From contig NZ_CP180352.1 of assembly GCF_048007105.1 (NCBI RefSeq), forward strand, positions 1,426,001-1,490,000: a DNA stretch of 64,000 nt, given 5' to 3'. Both the position numbers and the translations under genes were made by a program. This document shows, in pieces, positions 7,917-19,000 of this stretch. Numbering within the stretch: position 1 is the first letter of the stretch; each line of letters opens with the position of its first letter. Under the pieces are notes generated by a model. It searched no databases and was not told the origin of the DNA. It saw only the letters and a program-made list of their open reading frames with translations. The DNA is from Minwuia sp048007105 (lineage in GTDB: Bacteria; Pseudomonadota; Alphaproteobacteria; Minwuiales; Minwuiaceae).

Positions 7917-10900
7917 GGTCGACAGTGCCGGTCCGGGCAACTCCGCCTGGGAAGACCTGCTGGGCGGCGGCGACAACGATTTCGACGATGCCGTCTTCCA
8001 GATCGACGTGTTCGACGGGCCGCAGCCTGAGTTCGACGACCGCATCTGGGCCGGCAAGGGCGACGACCTGATCGACGGCGACCGCGGCAATGACGACATC
8101 GAGGCGGATCAGGGCGACGACACCATCACCGGCGGGTCTGGCGACGACACCATCGACGGCGGCTCCGGCTTCGATACCGCCATCTTCTCGGGCTCGGTGC
8201 TGGACCACTCGATCACCAAGGGACGCGGCGACCGGATCATCGTGGACGGTCCCGACGGCACCGACGAACTGCGCCGGGTCGAACGCCTCGTGTTCGACGA
8301 CTTCGTGCTCGATATCGACCGGGATACCGAGATCCAGACCGGCGGCGCGGGCGACGACAATCTTTCGGGCGGCGACGAGGATGACGTCCTGGCCGGCGGT
8401 GGCGGCGACGACACCCTGTCCGGCGAGGGCGGCGACGATCTGCTTTCGGGGGGCGACGGCAACGATTCCATCGATGGCGGTGCGGGCGACGACGTCATCG
8501 ACGGCGGCACCGGCGACGACAGTATCGACGCGGGTTCCGGTGATGACACCGTGCTGGGCGGCGACGGCAACGACACCATTCTTGGTGGAGATGGCGACGA
8601 TGTGATCTTCGGCGGCGAAGGCGATGACCTGATCGACGCCGGCGCCGGCAACGACACGGTGTTCGGCGGCGGCGGCAACGACACGATCGTCGGCGGTGAA
8701 GGCGATGATTCCGTCGAGGCTGGCGCGGGCGACGATTCCGTCTCCGGCGGTGCGGGCAACGACACGGTCTCGGGCGGTGACGGCAACGACGCAATCGATG
8801 GGGGCGATGGCGACGACAGCCTGTCGGGCGACGCGGGTGCGGACACGCTGACCGGCGGTCTCGGCGATGACGTTCTCGACGGCGGGGCTGACGACGACAG
8901 CCTGGATGGTGGCGAGGGCAATGACACCATCCTGGGCGGTGCAGGCAACGACACGGTCGATGCAGGCGACGGGAACGACTCTGTCGACGGCGGCGAGGGT
9001 GACGACAGCATCTCCGCCGGAGCAGGCGACGACACGGTGCTGGGTGGCGACGGCAACGACACCGTTGATGGGGGCGATGGAAACAACTCTGTCGAGTCGG
9101 GCGCGGGCGACAACTCCGTTTCCGGCGGCGCGGGCGATGACACGGTCTCCGGCGGCGACGGCAATGACGCCATCGATGGCGGCGCGGGCGACGACAGCCT
9201 GTCGGGCGACGCGGGTGCGGACACGCTGACCGGCGGTCTCGGCGACGATGTTCTCGACGGCGGGGCTGACAACGACAGCCTGGATGGTGGCGAGGGCAAT
9301 GACACCATCCTCGGCGGTGCGGGCAACGACACTGTCGATGCAGGCGACGGGAATGACTCTGTCGATGGCGGTGAAGGCGACGATTCTGTCTCCGCCGGTG
9401 CCGGTGACGACACCGTGCTGGGTGGCGACGGCAACGACACCATTGATGCGGGCGATGGAAACAACTCTGTCGAGGCGGGCGCGGGCGACGATTCCGTCTC
9501 CGGCGGCTTCGGCAACGACACGGTCTCCGGCGGTGACGGAATTGACGCCATCGACGGCGGCGAGGGCGACGACAGCCTGTCGGGCGATGCGGGTGCGGAC
9601 ACGCTGAACGGCGGTCTCGGCGATGATGTTCTCGACGGCGGGGCCGACGACGACAGCCTCGACGGCGGCGAAGGCAACGACACGATCCTGGGCGGTGCGG
9701 GCAACGATACCGTCGATGCTGGCGCCGGAAACGACTCTGTCGATGGCGGTGAAGGCGACGACAGCATCTCTGCTGGCGCTGGCGATGACACCGTGCAGGG
9801 CGGCGACGGCAACGACACCATTCTTGGTGGAGACGGCGACGATGTGATCTTCGGCGGCGACGGCGATGACCTGATCGACGCCGGCGCCGGCAACGACACG
9901 GTGTTCGGCGGCGGCGGCAACGACACGATCGTTGGTGGTGACGGCAACGACTTGGTCGAAGCCGGCGCGGGTGACGATTCCGTCTCCGGCGGCCTTGGCA
10001 ACGACACGGTCTCCGGTGGCGACGGCAATGACGGGATCGATGGCGGCGATGGGGATGACAGCCTGTCGGGCGACGCGGGTGCGGACACGCTGACCGGCGG
10101 CCTGGGTGACGACATTCTCGATGGCGGGGCCGACGACGACAGCCTCGACGGCGGCGAAGGCAATGACACCATCCTGGGCGGTGCAGGCAACGACACGGTC
10201 GATGCAGGCGACGGAAACGACTCTGTCGACGGCGGTGAAGGCGACGACAGCATCTCTGCTGGCGCTGGCGACGACCTGCTGCAGGGTGGACCCGGCGACG
10301 ATGTCCTCGACGGCGGCCTCGGCAATGACACGGTCTCCGGCGGCGACGGCAACGACGCCATCGACGGCGGCGAGGGCGACGACAGCCTGTCGGGCGACGC
10401 GGGCGCGGACACGCTGACCGGCGGCCTGGGCGATGATGTCCTAGACGGCGGGGCCGACGACGACAGCCTCGACGGCGGCGAAGGCAACGACACGATCCTC
10501 GGCGGTGCGGGCAACGACACTGTCGATTCAGGCGACGGCAACGACACCATTGATGCGGGCGATGGAAACGACTCTGTCGAGGCGGGTGCGGGCGACGATT
10601 CCGTCTCCGGCGGTGCGGGCGATGACACGGTCTCCGGCGGCGACGGCAATGACGCCATCGATGGCGGCGCGGGCGACGACAGCCTGTCGGGCGACGCGGG
10701 TGCGGACACGCTGACCGGCGGTCTCGGCGATGACGTTCTCGACGGCGGGGCTGACGACGACAGCCTGGATGGTGGCGAAGGCAACGACACGGTCCTGGGC
10801 GGTTCTGGCAACGACACTGTCGATGCAGGTGACGGGAACGACTCTGTCGACGGCGGCGAGGGTGACGACAGCATCTCGGCCGGAGCCGGCGACGACACCG

Positions 10901-13900
10901 TGCTGGGCGGCGCCGGCAACGACACCGTGCTGGGCGGCGACGGTGACGACCTGCTGCAGGGTGGACCCGGCGACGATGTCCTCGACGGCGGTGTCGGCAA
11001 CGACACAATCCTCGGGGATGCCGGCAACGATACGCTGCTGGGCGGCGAGGGTAATGATTCTGCTGAAGGTGGTGCAGGCGATGATGTCGTCGATGGCGGC
11101 CTCGGTAATGACACGGTCTCCGGCGGCGACGGCAATGACGCCATCGATGGGGGCGAGGGCGACGACAGCCTGTCGGGCGACGCGGGCGCGGACACGCTGA
11201 CCGGCGGCCTGGGCGATGATGTTCTCGACGGCGGGGCTGACAACGACAGCCTGGATGGTGGCGAGGGCAATGACACCATCCTCGGCGGTGCGGGCAACGA
11301 CACTGTCGATGCAGGCGACGGGAATGACTCTGTCGATGGCGGTGAAGGCGACGATTCTGTCTCCGCCGGTGCCGGTGACGACACCGTGCTGGGTGGCGAC
11401 GGCAACGACACCATTGATGCGGGCGATGGAAACGACTCTGTCGAGGCGGGCGCGGGCGACGATTCCGTCTCCGGCGGCTTCGGCAACGACACGGTCTCCG
11501 GCGGTGACGGAATTGACGCCATCGACGGCGGCGAGGGCGACGACAGCCTGTCGGGCGATGCGGGTGCGGACACGCTGACCGGCGGACTCGGCGATGACGT
11601 CCTGGACGGCGGGGCCGACGACGACAGCCTGGATGGTGGTGAAGGCAACGACACGATCCTGGGCGGTTCGGGCAACGACACCGTTCTTGGTGGAGACGGC
11701 GATGACCTGCTGCAGGGCGGGCCCGGTGACGATGTCCTTGATGGCGGTCTCGGCAACGACACGATCCTCGGCGATACCGGCAACGACACGCTCATCGGCG
11801 GCGAAGGCGACGACTCCGTCACGGCCGGCGAGGGCGACGATTCCGTCTCCGGCGGTTCGGGCAATGACACCGTGCTGGCCGGTGACGGCAATGACACCGT
11901 CGATGGCGGCGAGGATGACGATTTCATCGCCGGCGGCGCGGGTGACGACAGCGTCATCGGCGGTCTGGGCAATGACACCATCGATGGTGGCATCGGCGCC
12001 GACACGATCGGCGGCGGCGACGGAGACGACATTGTCGACGGCGGCGCGGGTGAAGACGCCATCGATGGTGGTGAGGGCAATGACGTCATCGACGGCGGCG
12101 ACGGCGCCGACACGATCAGCGGCGGTGCGGGCAACGACATCATAGATGCCGGCGCAGACGACGATCTGGTCGATGGCGGCGACGGCGATGACGCGATTGC
12201 CGGCGGGGGTGGCAGCGACACGATGATTGCCGGCGCAGGTAACGACACCGTCTTCGGCGGCGACGGCGACGATGAGATCACGGGCGGCGCCGGGGACGAC
12301 AGCATCGACGGCGGTGACGGCGACGACACCGTCTTCTTCACCGGCAATCACGACGAATACGACGTCACCTTCAACCCGGACGGCTCGGTCACCATCACGG
12401 ACACCGTGCCCGGCCGCGACGGCACGACGACCCTGACCAATGTCGAGACCGCATCCTTCGCGGATGCCGACTACAACGCCGACGGCACGAACAACGGCCC
12501 CGAGGCCTTCGACGATGCGGCGGCGACCGACGAGGACACTGCGGTCAACATCGACGTTCTGGCCAACGACTTCGACTTCGACAGTGACGATCTGGATGTC
12601 GTCTCCGCGACCGCGGACAACGGCTCGGTCACGATCGAGGCCGACGGCACCATCACCTATACCGGCAACCAGGATTTCAACGGCGCCGACACGATCACCT
12701 ATACCGTCGACGACGGCCGCGGCGGCCAGGACACGGCCGAGGTGACGGTCACCGTGAACGCGGTGAACGATGCGCCGGTGATCACCGCCCCCACGGGCGG
12801 CGCCATGCGCTTCGACGGCAACGCGGCGAACCATGTCCAGGTCGCGCACGACCCGGATCTGAGCCCGGACAGCTGGACGGTCGAGGCCTGGGTCACGACC
12901 TCCGATGCGGACGGCCAGTTCAACCGCGTCGTCACCAAGCCGGTGGGTGGCGGGCAGACCTACAGCCTGGTGGTCCGCGGGGGCGAGGCGCATATCCGTT
13001 TCGACGACGCCACGCTGGGCCAGCAGTTCGTGCAGGCCGGCTTCGTCGCCGATGGCGAACCGCACCACATCGCCGGCGTCTATGACGATGCCGCGAACAC
13101 GCTCAGCCTCTATGTGGACGGCGTCCTGACGGGTAGTATCTCGACAGTCGGCAGGACCCCGGTGCAGGGCACCGAAGAGCTGAACATTGGCCGCTTCAAC
13201 GACGGCTTCGGTCAGGGCTTCACGGGCGATGTCTCCGAAGTCCGCGTCTGGTCGGTCGCGCGCTCGACCGCCGAGATCGCCGACAATTTCGACCAGGTCA
13301 TGGATTCATCGAACGAGCCGGATCTCGAGCTCTACATGACCTTCGATCCGAGTTTTGCCGAGCCCGGCAAGGTCCAGGACCTGTCAGGTCACGATTATGA
13401 CGGCCAGATCTTCGGCAGCCCGCAATTCGTGGCGGGCGGCGCGCCGGTCGATCAGGCCATTCAGACCGAGGTCGGCCAGGAAGTCCGCTTCTTCGGCGGC
13501 GCGGTCGCGGATGTGGATGCGGGCGAAGGCACCGGCGTCATTCAGGTCACAATCGAGGCCGTCAACGGGACGATCGATGTCTCTTCGGGCACGGGCGCAA
13601 CAATCGCCGGCGACCAGTCGAAGCTTGTGACGCTGACCGGCACGCTGGCCCAGATCTCGGCGTCGCTGTCGAACATGACCTTCACGCCGGATGCCGGCTT
13701 CATCGGCGAAGAGACCGTCACCATCACCGCCGACGATCTGGGCAATGCCGGCGCCGGCGGCGCGCTGACCGATGTGCAGACCTTCACCATCCTGGTGGTC
13801 GAGCCCAACGTCGCGCCGGAAGCTGTCGATGACGCGGCGACGACCGACGAGGATACGTCCGTCAACATCGACGTGCTGGCAAATGATGTCGACGACAATG

Positions 13901-15363
13901 GCGACGATCTGACGGTCACCGAAGCGACAGCCGCGAACGGCGCGGTGGTCATCGAGGCCGACAACACGCTGACCTACACGCCGGACGCCGACTTCAACGG
14001 CACGGACACGATCAGCTACACGATCACCGACGGAAACGGCGAGTTCGCGACAGCCGAGGTCACGGTCACCGTGAACGCCGTCAACGACGCGCCGGTGATC
14101 TTCGCGCTCGGCTCGGATGTCGAGGGCAATGTGGTCGAGGATTCGGCCGACCCGCTGACCGACAGCGGCTCGATCGCCTTCATCGACGTCGATCTGGGCG
14201 ACAGCCACACCGTCGCAGCGACCTTCACCGGTTCCGCCGGCGATCCCGGCGGCATCACGCCGGCCCAGGCCGAGGCCTTCTTCAGCGCGGCGATCAACGG
14301 GTCCGCCGCCGACTGGAGTTTCTCCGCCGACAACGCGCTGTTCGATCATCTCGCGTGTGACGAGACCCTGACCTTCACCTATCAGTTGGTCATTAATGAC
14401 GGCGCCGGGGGTACGGCGACCGAGTTCGTCAACGTCACCGTCGAAGGCACCAACGACCTGCCGCGCGTCGCGGGGCCGGTCGATGGCGGCGCGACCGACG
14501 AGGATTCCGCGCCTGTCAGCATCGATCTGCTGGCGAATGCCTCGGACGCCGAGGGCGACGACCTGGCGACGACCGGGGTTTCGGTCACCTCGTCGAATGC
14601 GGCGCGCACCGTCGCCTTCTCGGTCGATGACGCGACCGGCGAGCTGATCATCGATCCGGCGCAGTTCAACGATCTGCCGTCCGGCGCAACCGAGACGATC
14701 ACCATCGACTACGGCGTGATCGAGCAGGACCGCCTTGCGGCCGACAGCATCGGGACACAGGTGTCGCCGAACAATGGCGCCTACTATGTCTTCGACTTCG
14801 ATACCGGCGCTCTGACCTTCGAATTGAACGTCCCGGGCGGCGGCCTGTCCTTCCCCGGCCCGTCGAGCATTCCGCAGAACGGCGTCATCATCACGCTGAA
14901 CCCGAACAATGCGAATGTTCATGTCGGCGTGCGGACCTACGAAGACGGCGTCGAGACCCGCCGGGACGCATCCGAGCAGTCCATCGACGGCTATTCGGGT
15001 TCGACCGGTCCGCTGGGCGACAGCGGTCCCAATTTCTTCGGGCCGGGCGTCGTCTACAACGATTCCATGGTCAACAGCGCGATCACCTGGTCGGGGACGC
15101 TGGACGACGGCTGTGGTCCGCGCGAAGTCGAGGTGGTCCTGTCGGGCCTGAATTACACCGACAATGCCGGCGGGATCCTGTCGATCGGAAACGCCTCGGC
15201 AGGCCGCTGTTCCGCCGGCGACGCCGGCAACCGCGACCCTTGTGATCGAGGGCATCAACGACCGCCCCGTGGTCACCGGCCCGGTCGACGCGGGCAGCGT
15301 CACCGAGGACGACGCGCCGGTCACGATCGATCTGCTGGCGAACAGTTCCGACCCGGACAATGA
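7555..15363 (+). CDS. Giant protein fragment 2: DUF4114, main RTX block, cadherin-like, LamG, VCBS
   Basis: The first ATG of this frame is at 7555, but homologous coding begins only near 7636. It completes DUF4114 (SLGFFLIPDGDDHNRHLDD...), then carries RTX repeats to about 12340 with a higher-order repeat. The C-terminal half has a cadherin-like/tandem-95 domain (12490-12770, with TDEDTAVNIDVLANDFD), a LamG-type lectin-like domain (12790-13440), a second cadherin-like domain (13815-14100), a VCBS-like domain (14100-14440) and the first of a pair of unknown domains (about 14700-15200). Coding leaves this frame near 15200. The rest to 15363 is shadow sequence. Confidence 0.8.
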   Translation: MSSAAMPASTTLSATTWPTPTATRSAARILFEDVSRCGGQDRQVTLDADDLQGASSLGFFLIPDGDDHNRHLDDGDAVSFRQDGSGNWQAVSGWRVLDSAYGRGTVFFSNPALNPDGIDHEVDSAGPGNSAWEDLLGGGDNDFDDAVFQIDVFDGPQPEFDDRIWAGKGDDLIDGDRGNDDIEADQGDDTITGGSGDDTIDGGSGFDTAIFSGSVLDHSITKGRGDRIIVDGPDGTDELRRVERLVFDDFVLDIDRDTEIQTGGAGDDNLSGGDEDDVLAGGGGDDTLSGEGGDDLLSGGDGNDSIDGGAGDDVIDGGTGDDSIDAGSGDDTVLGGDGNDTILGGDGDDVIFGGEGDDLIDAGAGNDTVFGGGGNDTIVGGEGDDSVEAGAGDDSVSGGAGNDTVSGGDGNDAIDGGDGDDSLSGDAGADTLTGGLGDDVLDGGADDDSLDGGEGNDTILGGAGNDTVDAGDGNDSVDGGEGDDSISAGAGDDTVLGGDGNDTVDGGDGNNSVESGAGDNSVSGGAGDDTVSGGDGNDAIDGGAGDDSLSGDAGADTLTGGLGDDVLDGGADNDSLDGGEGNDTILGGAGNDTVDAGDGNDSVDGGEGDDSVSAGAGDDTVLGGDGNDTIDAGDGNNSVEAGAGDDSVSGGFGNDTVSGGDGIDAIDGGEGDDSLSGDAGADTLNGGLGDDVLDGGADDDSLDGGEGNDTILGGAGNDTVDAGAGNDSVDGGEGDDSISAGAGDDTVQGGDGNDTILGGDGDDVIFGGDGDDLIDAGAGNDTVFGGGGNDTIVGGDGNDLVEAGAGDDSVSGGLGNDTVSGGDGNDGIDGGDGDDSLSGDAGADTLTGGLGDDILDGGADDDSLDGGEGNDTILGGAGNDTVDAGDGNDSVDGGEGDDSISAGAGDDLLQGGPGDDVLDGGLGNDTVSGGDGNDAIDGGEGDDSLSGDAGADTLTGGLGDDVLDGGADDDSLDGGEGNDTILGGAGNDTVDSGDGNDTIDAGDGNDSVEAGAGDDSVSGGAGDDTVSGGDGNDAIDGGAGDDSLSGDAGADTLTGGLGDDVLDGGADDDSLDGGEGNDTVLGGSGNDTVDAGDGNDSVDGGEGDDSISAGAGDDTVLGGAGNDTVLGGDGDDLLQGGPGDDVLDGGVGNDTILGDAGNDTLLGGEGNDSAEGGAGDDVVDGGLGNDTVSGGDGNDAIDGGEGDDSLSGDAGADTLTGGLGDDVLDGGADNDSLDGGEGNDTILGGAGNDTVDAGDGNDSVDGGEGDDSVSAGAGDDTVLGGDGNDTIDAGDGNDSVEAGAGDDSVSGGFGNDTVSGGDGIDAIDGGEGDDSLSGDAGADTLTGGLGDDVLDGGADDDSLDGGEGNDTILGGSGNDTVLGGDGDDLLQGGPGDDVLDGGLGNDTILGDTGNDTLIGGEGDDSVTAGEGDDSVSGGSGNDTVLAGDGNDTVDGGEDDDFIAGGAGDDSVIGGLGNDTIDGGIGADTIGGGDGDDIVDGGAGEDAIDGGEGNDVIDGGDGADTISGGAGNDIIDAGADDDLVDGGDGDDAIAGGGGSDTMIAGAGNDTVFGGDGDDEITGGAGDDSIDGGDGDDTVFFTGNHDEYDVTFNPDGSVTITDTVPGRDGTTTLTNVETASFADADYNADGTNNGPEAFDDAAATDEDTAVNIDVLANDFDFDSDDLDVVSATADNGSVTIEADGTITYTGNQDFNGADTITYTVDDGRGGQDTAEVTVTVNAVNDAPVITAPTGGAMRFDGNAANHVQVAHDPDLSPDSWTVEAWVTTSDADGQFNRVVTKPVGGGQTYSLVVRGGEAHIRFDDATLGQQFVQAGFVADGEPHHIAGVYDDAANTLSLYVDGVLTGSISTVGRTPVQGTEELNIGRFNDGFGQGFTGDVSEVRVWSVARSTAEIADNFDQVMDSSNEPDLELYMTFDPSFAEPGKVQDLSGHDYDGQIFGSPQFVAGGAPVDQAIQTEVGQEVRFFGGAVADVDAGEGTGVIQVTIEAVNGTIDVSSGTGATIAGDQSKLVTLTGTLAQISASLSNMTFTPDAGFIGEETVTITADDLGNAGAGGALTDVQTFTILVVEPNVAPEAVDDAATTDEDTSVNIDVLANDVDDNGDDLTVTEATAANGAVVIEADNTLTYTPDADFNGTDTISYTITDGNGEFATAEVTVTVNAVNDAPVIFALGSDVEGNVVEDSADPLTDSGSIAFIDVDLGDSHTVAATFTGSAGDPGGITPAQAEAFFSAAINGSAADWSFSADNALFDHLACDETLTFTYQLVINDGAGGTATEFVNVTVEGTNDLPRVAGPVDGGATDEDSAPVSIDLLANASDAEGDDLATTGVSVTSSNAARTVAFSVDDATGELIIDPAQFNDLPSGATETITIDYGVIEQDRLAADSIGTQVSPNNGAYYVFDFDTGALTFELNVPGGGLSFPGPSSIPQNGVIITLNPNNANVHVGVRTYEDGVETRRDASEQSIDGYSGSTGPLGDSGPNFFGPGVVYNDSMVNSAITWSGTLDDGCGPREVEVVLSGLNYTDNAGGILSIGNASAGRCSAGDAGNRDPCDRGHQRPPRGHRPGRRGQRHRGRRAGHDRSAGEQFRPGQ
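8340..12330 (+). repeat. Main RTX array with 27-nt-quantised higher-order repeat
   Basis: Nearly every 9 codons repeat the pattern GGxGxDxUx. Above this, a longer unit headed by SLSGDAGADTLTGGLGDD recurs at 8818, 9196, 9574, 10060, 10384, 10681, 11167 and 11545. The spacings are 378, 378, 486, 324, 297, 486 and 378 nt, all multiples of 27 nt (14, 14, 18, 12, 11, 18 and 14 nonapeptides). The segment 9249-9605 is almost identical to 11220-11576, 1,971 nt away (73 x 27). Confidence 0.9.
12790..13440 (+). other. LamG/concanavalin-like domain, copy 1 (in giant gene)
   Basis: The encoded segment MRFDGNAANHVQVAHDPDL, SPDSWTVEAWVTTSD, EPHHIAGVYDDAANTLSLYV and EELNIGRFNDGF is a LamG-like jellyroll of about 215 residues, a fold that binds carbohydrate or protein ligands in many extracellular proteins. 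Copy 2 at 23395-24060 shares most of these residues. Confidence 0.8.
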
Positions 15364-16010
15364 CGATCTGGATGTCGAGGACGTCGCCGTCAGCTCCACC
15401 AATGCCGCGCGCAACGTCGCCGTCACCGTGGACGAGGAGAGCGGCGAACTTGTCATCGACCCGGCCCAGTTCAACGATCTGGCCGCGGGCGAGAGCGAGA
15501 CGGTCACGGTCAGCTACAACGTCTCCGACACCACGGCGGACTTCTCCGGCGCCATCGGCTCGCCCGGCGTGCCGAACGGCGGCGTCACCTATGTCGTTGA
15601 TTTCGACACCGGCAACATATTCACCTTCGTCCGCTCGAGCGGCCCGTTCCTGCCGGCAAGCCTGCAGCCCGAAAATGGCGCCTACCTGCATCTGAACCCG
15701 AACAATGGCTTCAGCGGCGTGCTGGCGGCGGCGACCTACAGGGATGGCGTCGAGACCGTCCGGGATGCCTCGGAGTTCGATTTCGGCGACTATGCCGGCT
15801 CGGTCAGCGGCGCCAGCTTCGTCGGCGCGTTCTCCGGCGACACGCTGACCTGGACTGCCCACGACATTGCGACCGCCGACGGGGAGCGCTGCGTCTCCAT
15901 CCGTCTCGACAACGTCACCCATTTCCGCACCGACGGGATCAATGTCGGTTCGGCGAATTTCGACGTCACCGCCGATGTGGCCACGGAAGCCACCATCACC
16001 ATCACCGGTT
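14700..16010 (+). other. Tandem pair of related unknown domains (in giant gene)
   Basis: Two related segments, about 14700-15200 and 15500-16010. Shared landmarks are NNGAYYVFDFDTGALTFEL versus NGGVTYVVDFDTGNIFTFV, then IITLNPNNANVHVGVRTYED versus YLHLNPNNGFSGVLAAATYR, both followed by DGVET.RDASE. Each is preceded by a linker with ELIIDPAQFNDL or ELVIDPAQFNDL. I do not recognise the fold. The third frame break, counted by the domain, falls just after copy 1 near 15200. Confidence 0.65.
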
Positions 16011-19000
16011 TGAACGATGCGCCCGATGCGGTGGACGATGCGGTCACGACCGACGAGGACACTGCGGTCAATATCGCCGTGCTGGCCAACGACACCGATC
16101 CGGACGCTTCCGACGATCTGACGGTCACGGCGGCGTCGGCGGCCAACGGCACGGTGGTGATCGAGGCCGACGGCACGCTGACCTATACGCCGGACGCCGA
16201 CTTCAACGGCGCGGACACGATCAGCTACACCATCGACGACGGCAATGGCAGCACCGATACGGCGGAAGTTGCGGTCACGGTGAACGCCGTGAACGACGCG
16301 CCGGTGGCCGTCGACGATGCAGCCACGACCGACGAGGACGTTGCCGTCAACATCGACGTCCTTGCCAATGACACCGACACCGAAAGCGATGGCCTGACGG
16401 TCACATCGGCATCCGCCGCCAACGGCACGGTCGTGATCGAAGCCGACGGCTCGCTGACCTATACCGGCAACCAGGACTTCAACGGCACCGACACGATCAC
16501 CTACACCGTCGATGACGGGAACGGCGGCGCCGATACGGGCTCCGTCGAGATCACGGTCAATGCCGTGAACGACGCGCCGGTTGCCGTGGACGACACGGCG
16601 ACGACCGATGAGGACGTTTCCGTCAACATCGACGTCCTGTCGAACGACACCGACGCGGAGAATGACGGCCTGACGGTCACGTCGGCATCCGCCGCCAACG
16701 GCACGGTCGTCATCGAGGCCGATGGCTCGCTGACCTATACCGGCAACCAGGATTTCAACGGTGTGGACACGATCACCTACACCGTCTCCGATAGCGACCT
16801 GACCGACACGGCTCAGGTCACGGTCACCGTCAACGCGGTGAACGACGCGCCGGAAATCGATGCGGGCGCATCGGTCCTGTCCGCCGACCTGATCGTGGGC
16901 TTCACCCGGGCGCAGAGCCTTGATGCCAATGACCTTCTGGCGAACTTCGTCAATCCGTCACGCTCGGCGGTGGTGATCGACGAGGGCGCGCTGGACGTGC
17001 TGCATGTCGGCACCGGCGGCATTTCCCGCACGTCGCTGGTCGAGATTCCGCTGTTCCTGGCCGGTGAACTGGCAGCGGACGCAAACCTGACCATCACCAT
17101 CGAAGGCGTCGTCCAGCGGACCTCTGGCGATCAGGACATCGCTTTCGGCCTGAGGGATCCTGATCAGGCACTGGCATTTTTCACCGCCGACGGCTCGACC
17201 GGACTGCTCTTCGCGGACGAGATGATTGGCGCCGGGCCCTTCGGCGTCGGCCTGACCAACCTGCCACCGAGCGTCGACCGCACCCCGCTCAGCGGCCCGC
17301 AGATCCAGGATTTCATCCTCCGTGCCGATCTGGCGGGCGCCAGCGACCAGCTCACCCTCGTCGAGGGTGGGGGGGGCGCCTTCAATGCCGCCACCGGTCA
17401 GGGCGCCTTCATCGATACCGAAGACGGGTTTTCCATCTTCGTCGGCGGCGACGGCAATAACGAGAGTTATGAGTTCGTCAGCCTGGCCTACACCGCTGAA
17501 GTCAACGGCCTGGTCGACGGCGGCAGCATCGTCTTCACCGATATCGACGCGAGCGACACGCACACCGCCTCCGTCACCGGCGTGGCGACCACTGGCGACA
17601 CGAACGGCATCGACAACGCGACGCTGCAAGGTTTCCTGAGTCTCGGCGCGGTGACATCCTCGGCGCTGGGTTCGGCCGGCTCGGTCGCGTGGAGCTTCGA
17701 GGCCGACGACGCCCTGTTCGACTATCTGGGCGGCGGCGAGACGCTGGAAATCGCCTACACGGTCGAGATCGACGACAATAATGGCGGCGCCGACTCGGAG
17801 ACCGTCACGGTCACCATCAACGGCCTGAACGACGGCCCGGTGGCGGCGGGCGAGGCGGTCACGACCGACGAGGACACCGCCGTCAGCATCGACGTGCTGG
17901 CCAATGACAGCGATGTCGACGGGGACAGCCTGACGGTGACCTCGGCGGTGGCGAACAACGGCACGGTCGCGATCGAGGCCGACGGCTCGCTCACCTACAC
18001 GCCGGACGCCGACTTCAACGGTTCCGACACGATCAGCTATGTCGTCTCCGACGGTGAACTGACCGATACCGCCCAGGTCGCGGTGACGGTGAATGCGGTG
18101 AACGACGCGCCGGTGGTCACCCTGCGTGTGCCCGCGGACACGTTGCCGGTCGAACTTGCGGCGGTGAGAAACGGCGATGGCGGGTTCGTCATCAACGGAG
18201 AATCCGCAGGCGATCTGGCCGGCTATTCGGTGAGCGGCGCAGGCGACGTGAACGGCGACGGCGTGGCGGACGTGATCGTCGGTGCGCGAAACGCGGGCAG
18301 CGCCGGCAAGGGTTATGTCGTATTCGGCAAGGCGGACGGGACAGCGGTCGAACTCACCGACGTGGCGGCGGGCGCAGGCGGCTTCGTCATCAACGGCGTC
18401 GATGCGGGCGACCGTACCGGTATTTCGGTCAGCGACGCGGGCGACGTCAACGGCGACGGCCTGGCCGATCTGATCGTCGGCACCGGCTACACCTACGAAA
18501 GCAATTACGCGGCGGGTAAGAGCTTCGTCGTCTTCGGCAAGGCCGATGCTGGCGCCGTCGACCTCGCCGATGTGGAGGCCGGCATCGGCGGTTTCCTGAT
18601 CAATGGCAGCAACGAGTACGATTATTCCGGGCGCGCTGTAAGCGGTGCAGGCGATGTGAACGGCGACGGTCTGGATGATCTGCTTGTCGGCGCCTATGAG
18701 GCCAGTCCTGGGGGTGTTCGGTCCGGCGGGGCCTATGTCGTCTTTGGCAAGGCGGACGGAACGACGGTTGAGCTGTCGAATGTGGAATCCGGTACGGGCG
18801 GCTTTGCGATCAATGGCGTCTCCGCCGGCGACCGCGTCGGCCTGGCGGTGAGCGATGCTGGCGACGTCAACGGCGACGGCCTCGCCGATGTCATCGTTGC
18901 CGCTCAATTCGATGATCCGAACGGCGCGGAATCCGGTTCGGCTTTCGTTGTCTTCGGCAAGGCGGACGGCGTAGCCATCGAACTATCCCAGGTCGAGCTG

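Noticed and set aside
8340..12330. Regularly spaced short repeats resembling a CRISPR array
   Set aside because: The period is 27 nt without unique spacers, the repeats encode GGxGxD nonapeptides in frame, and no cas gene is present.
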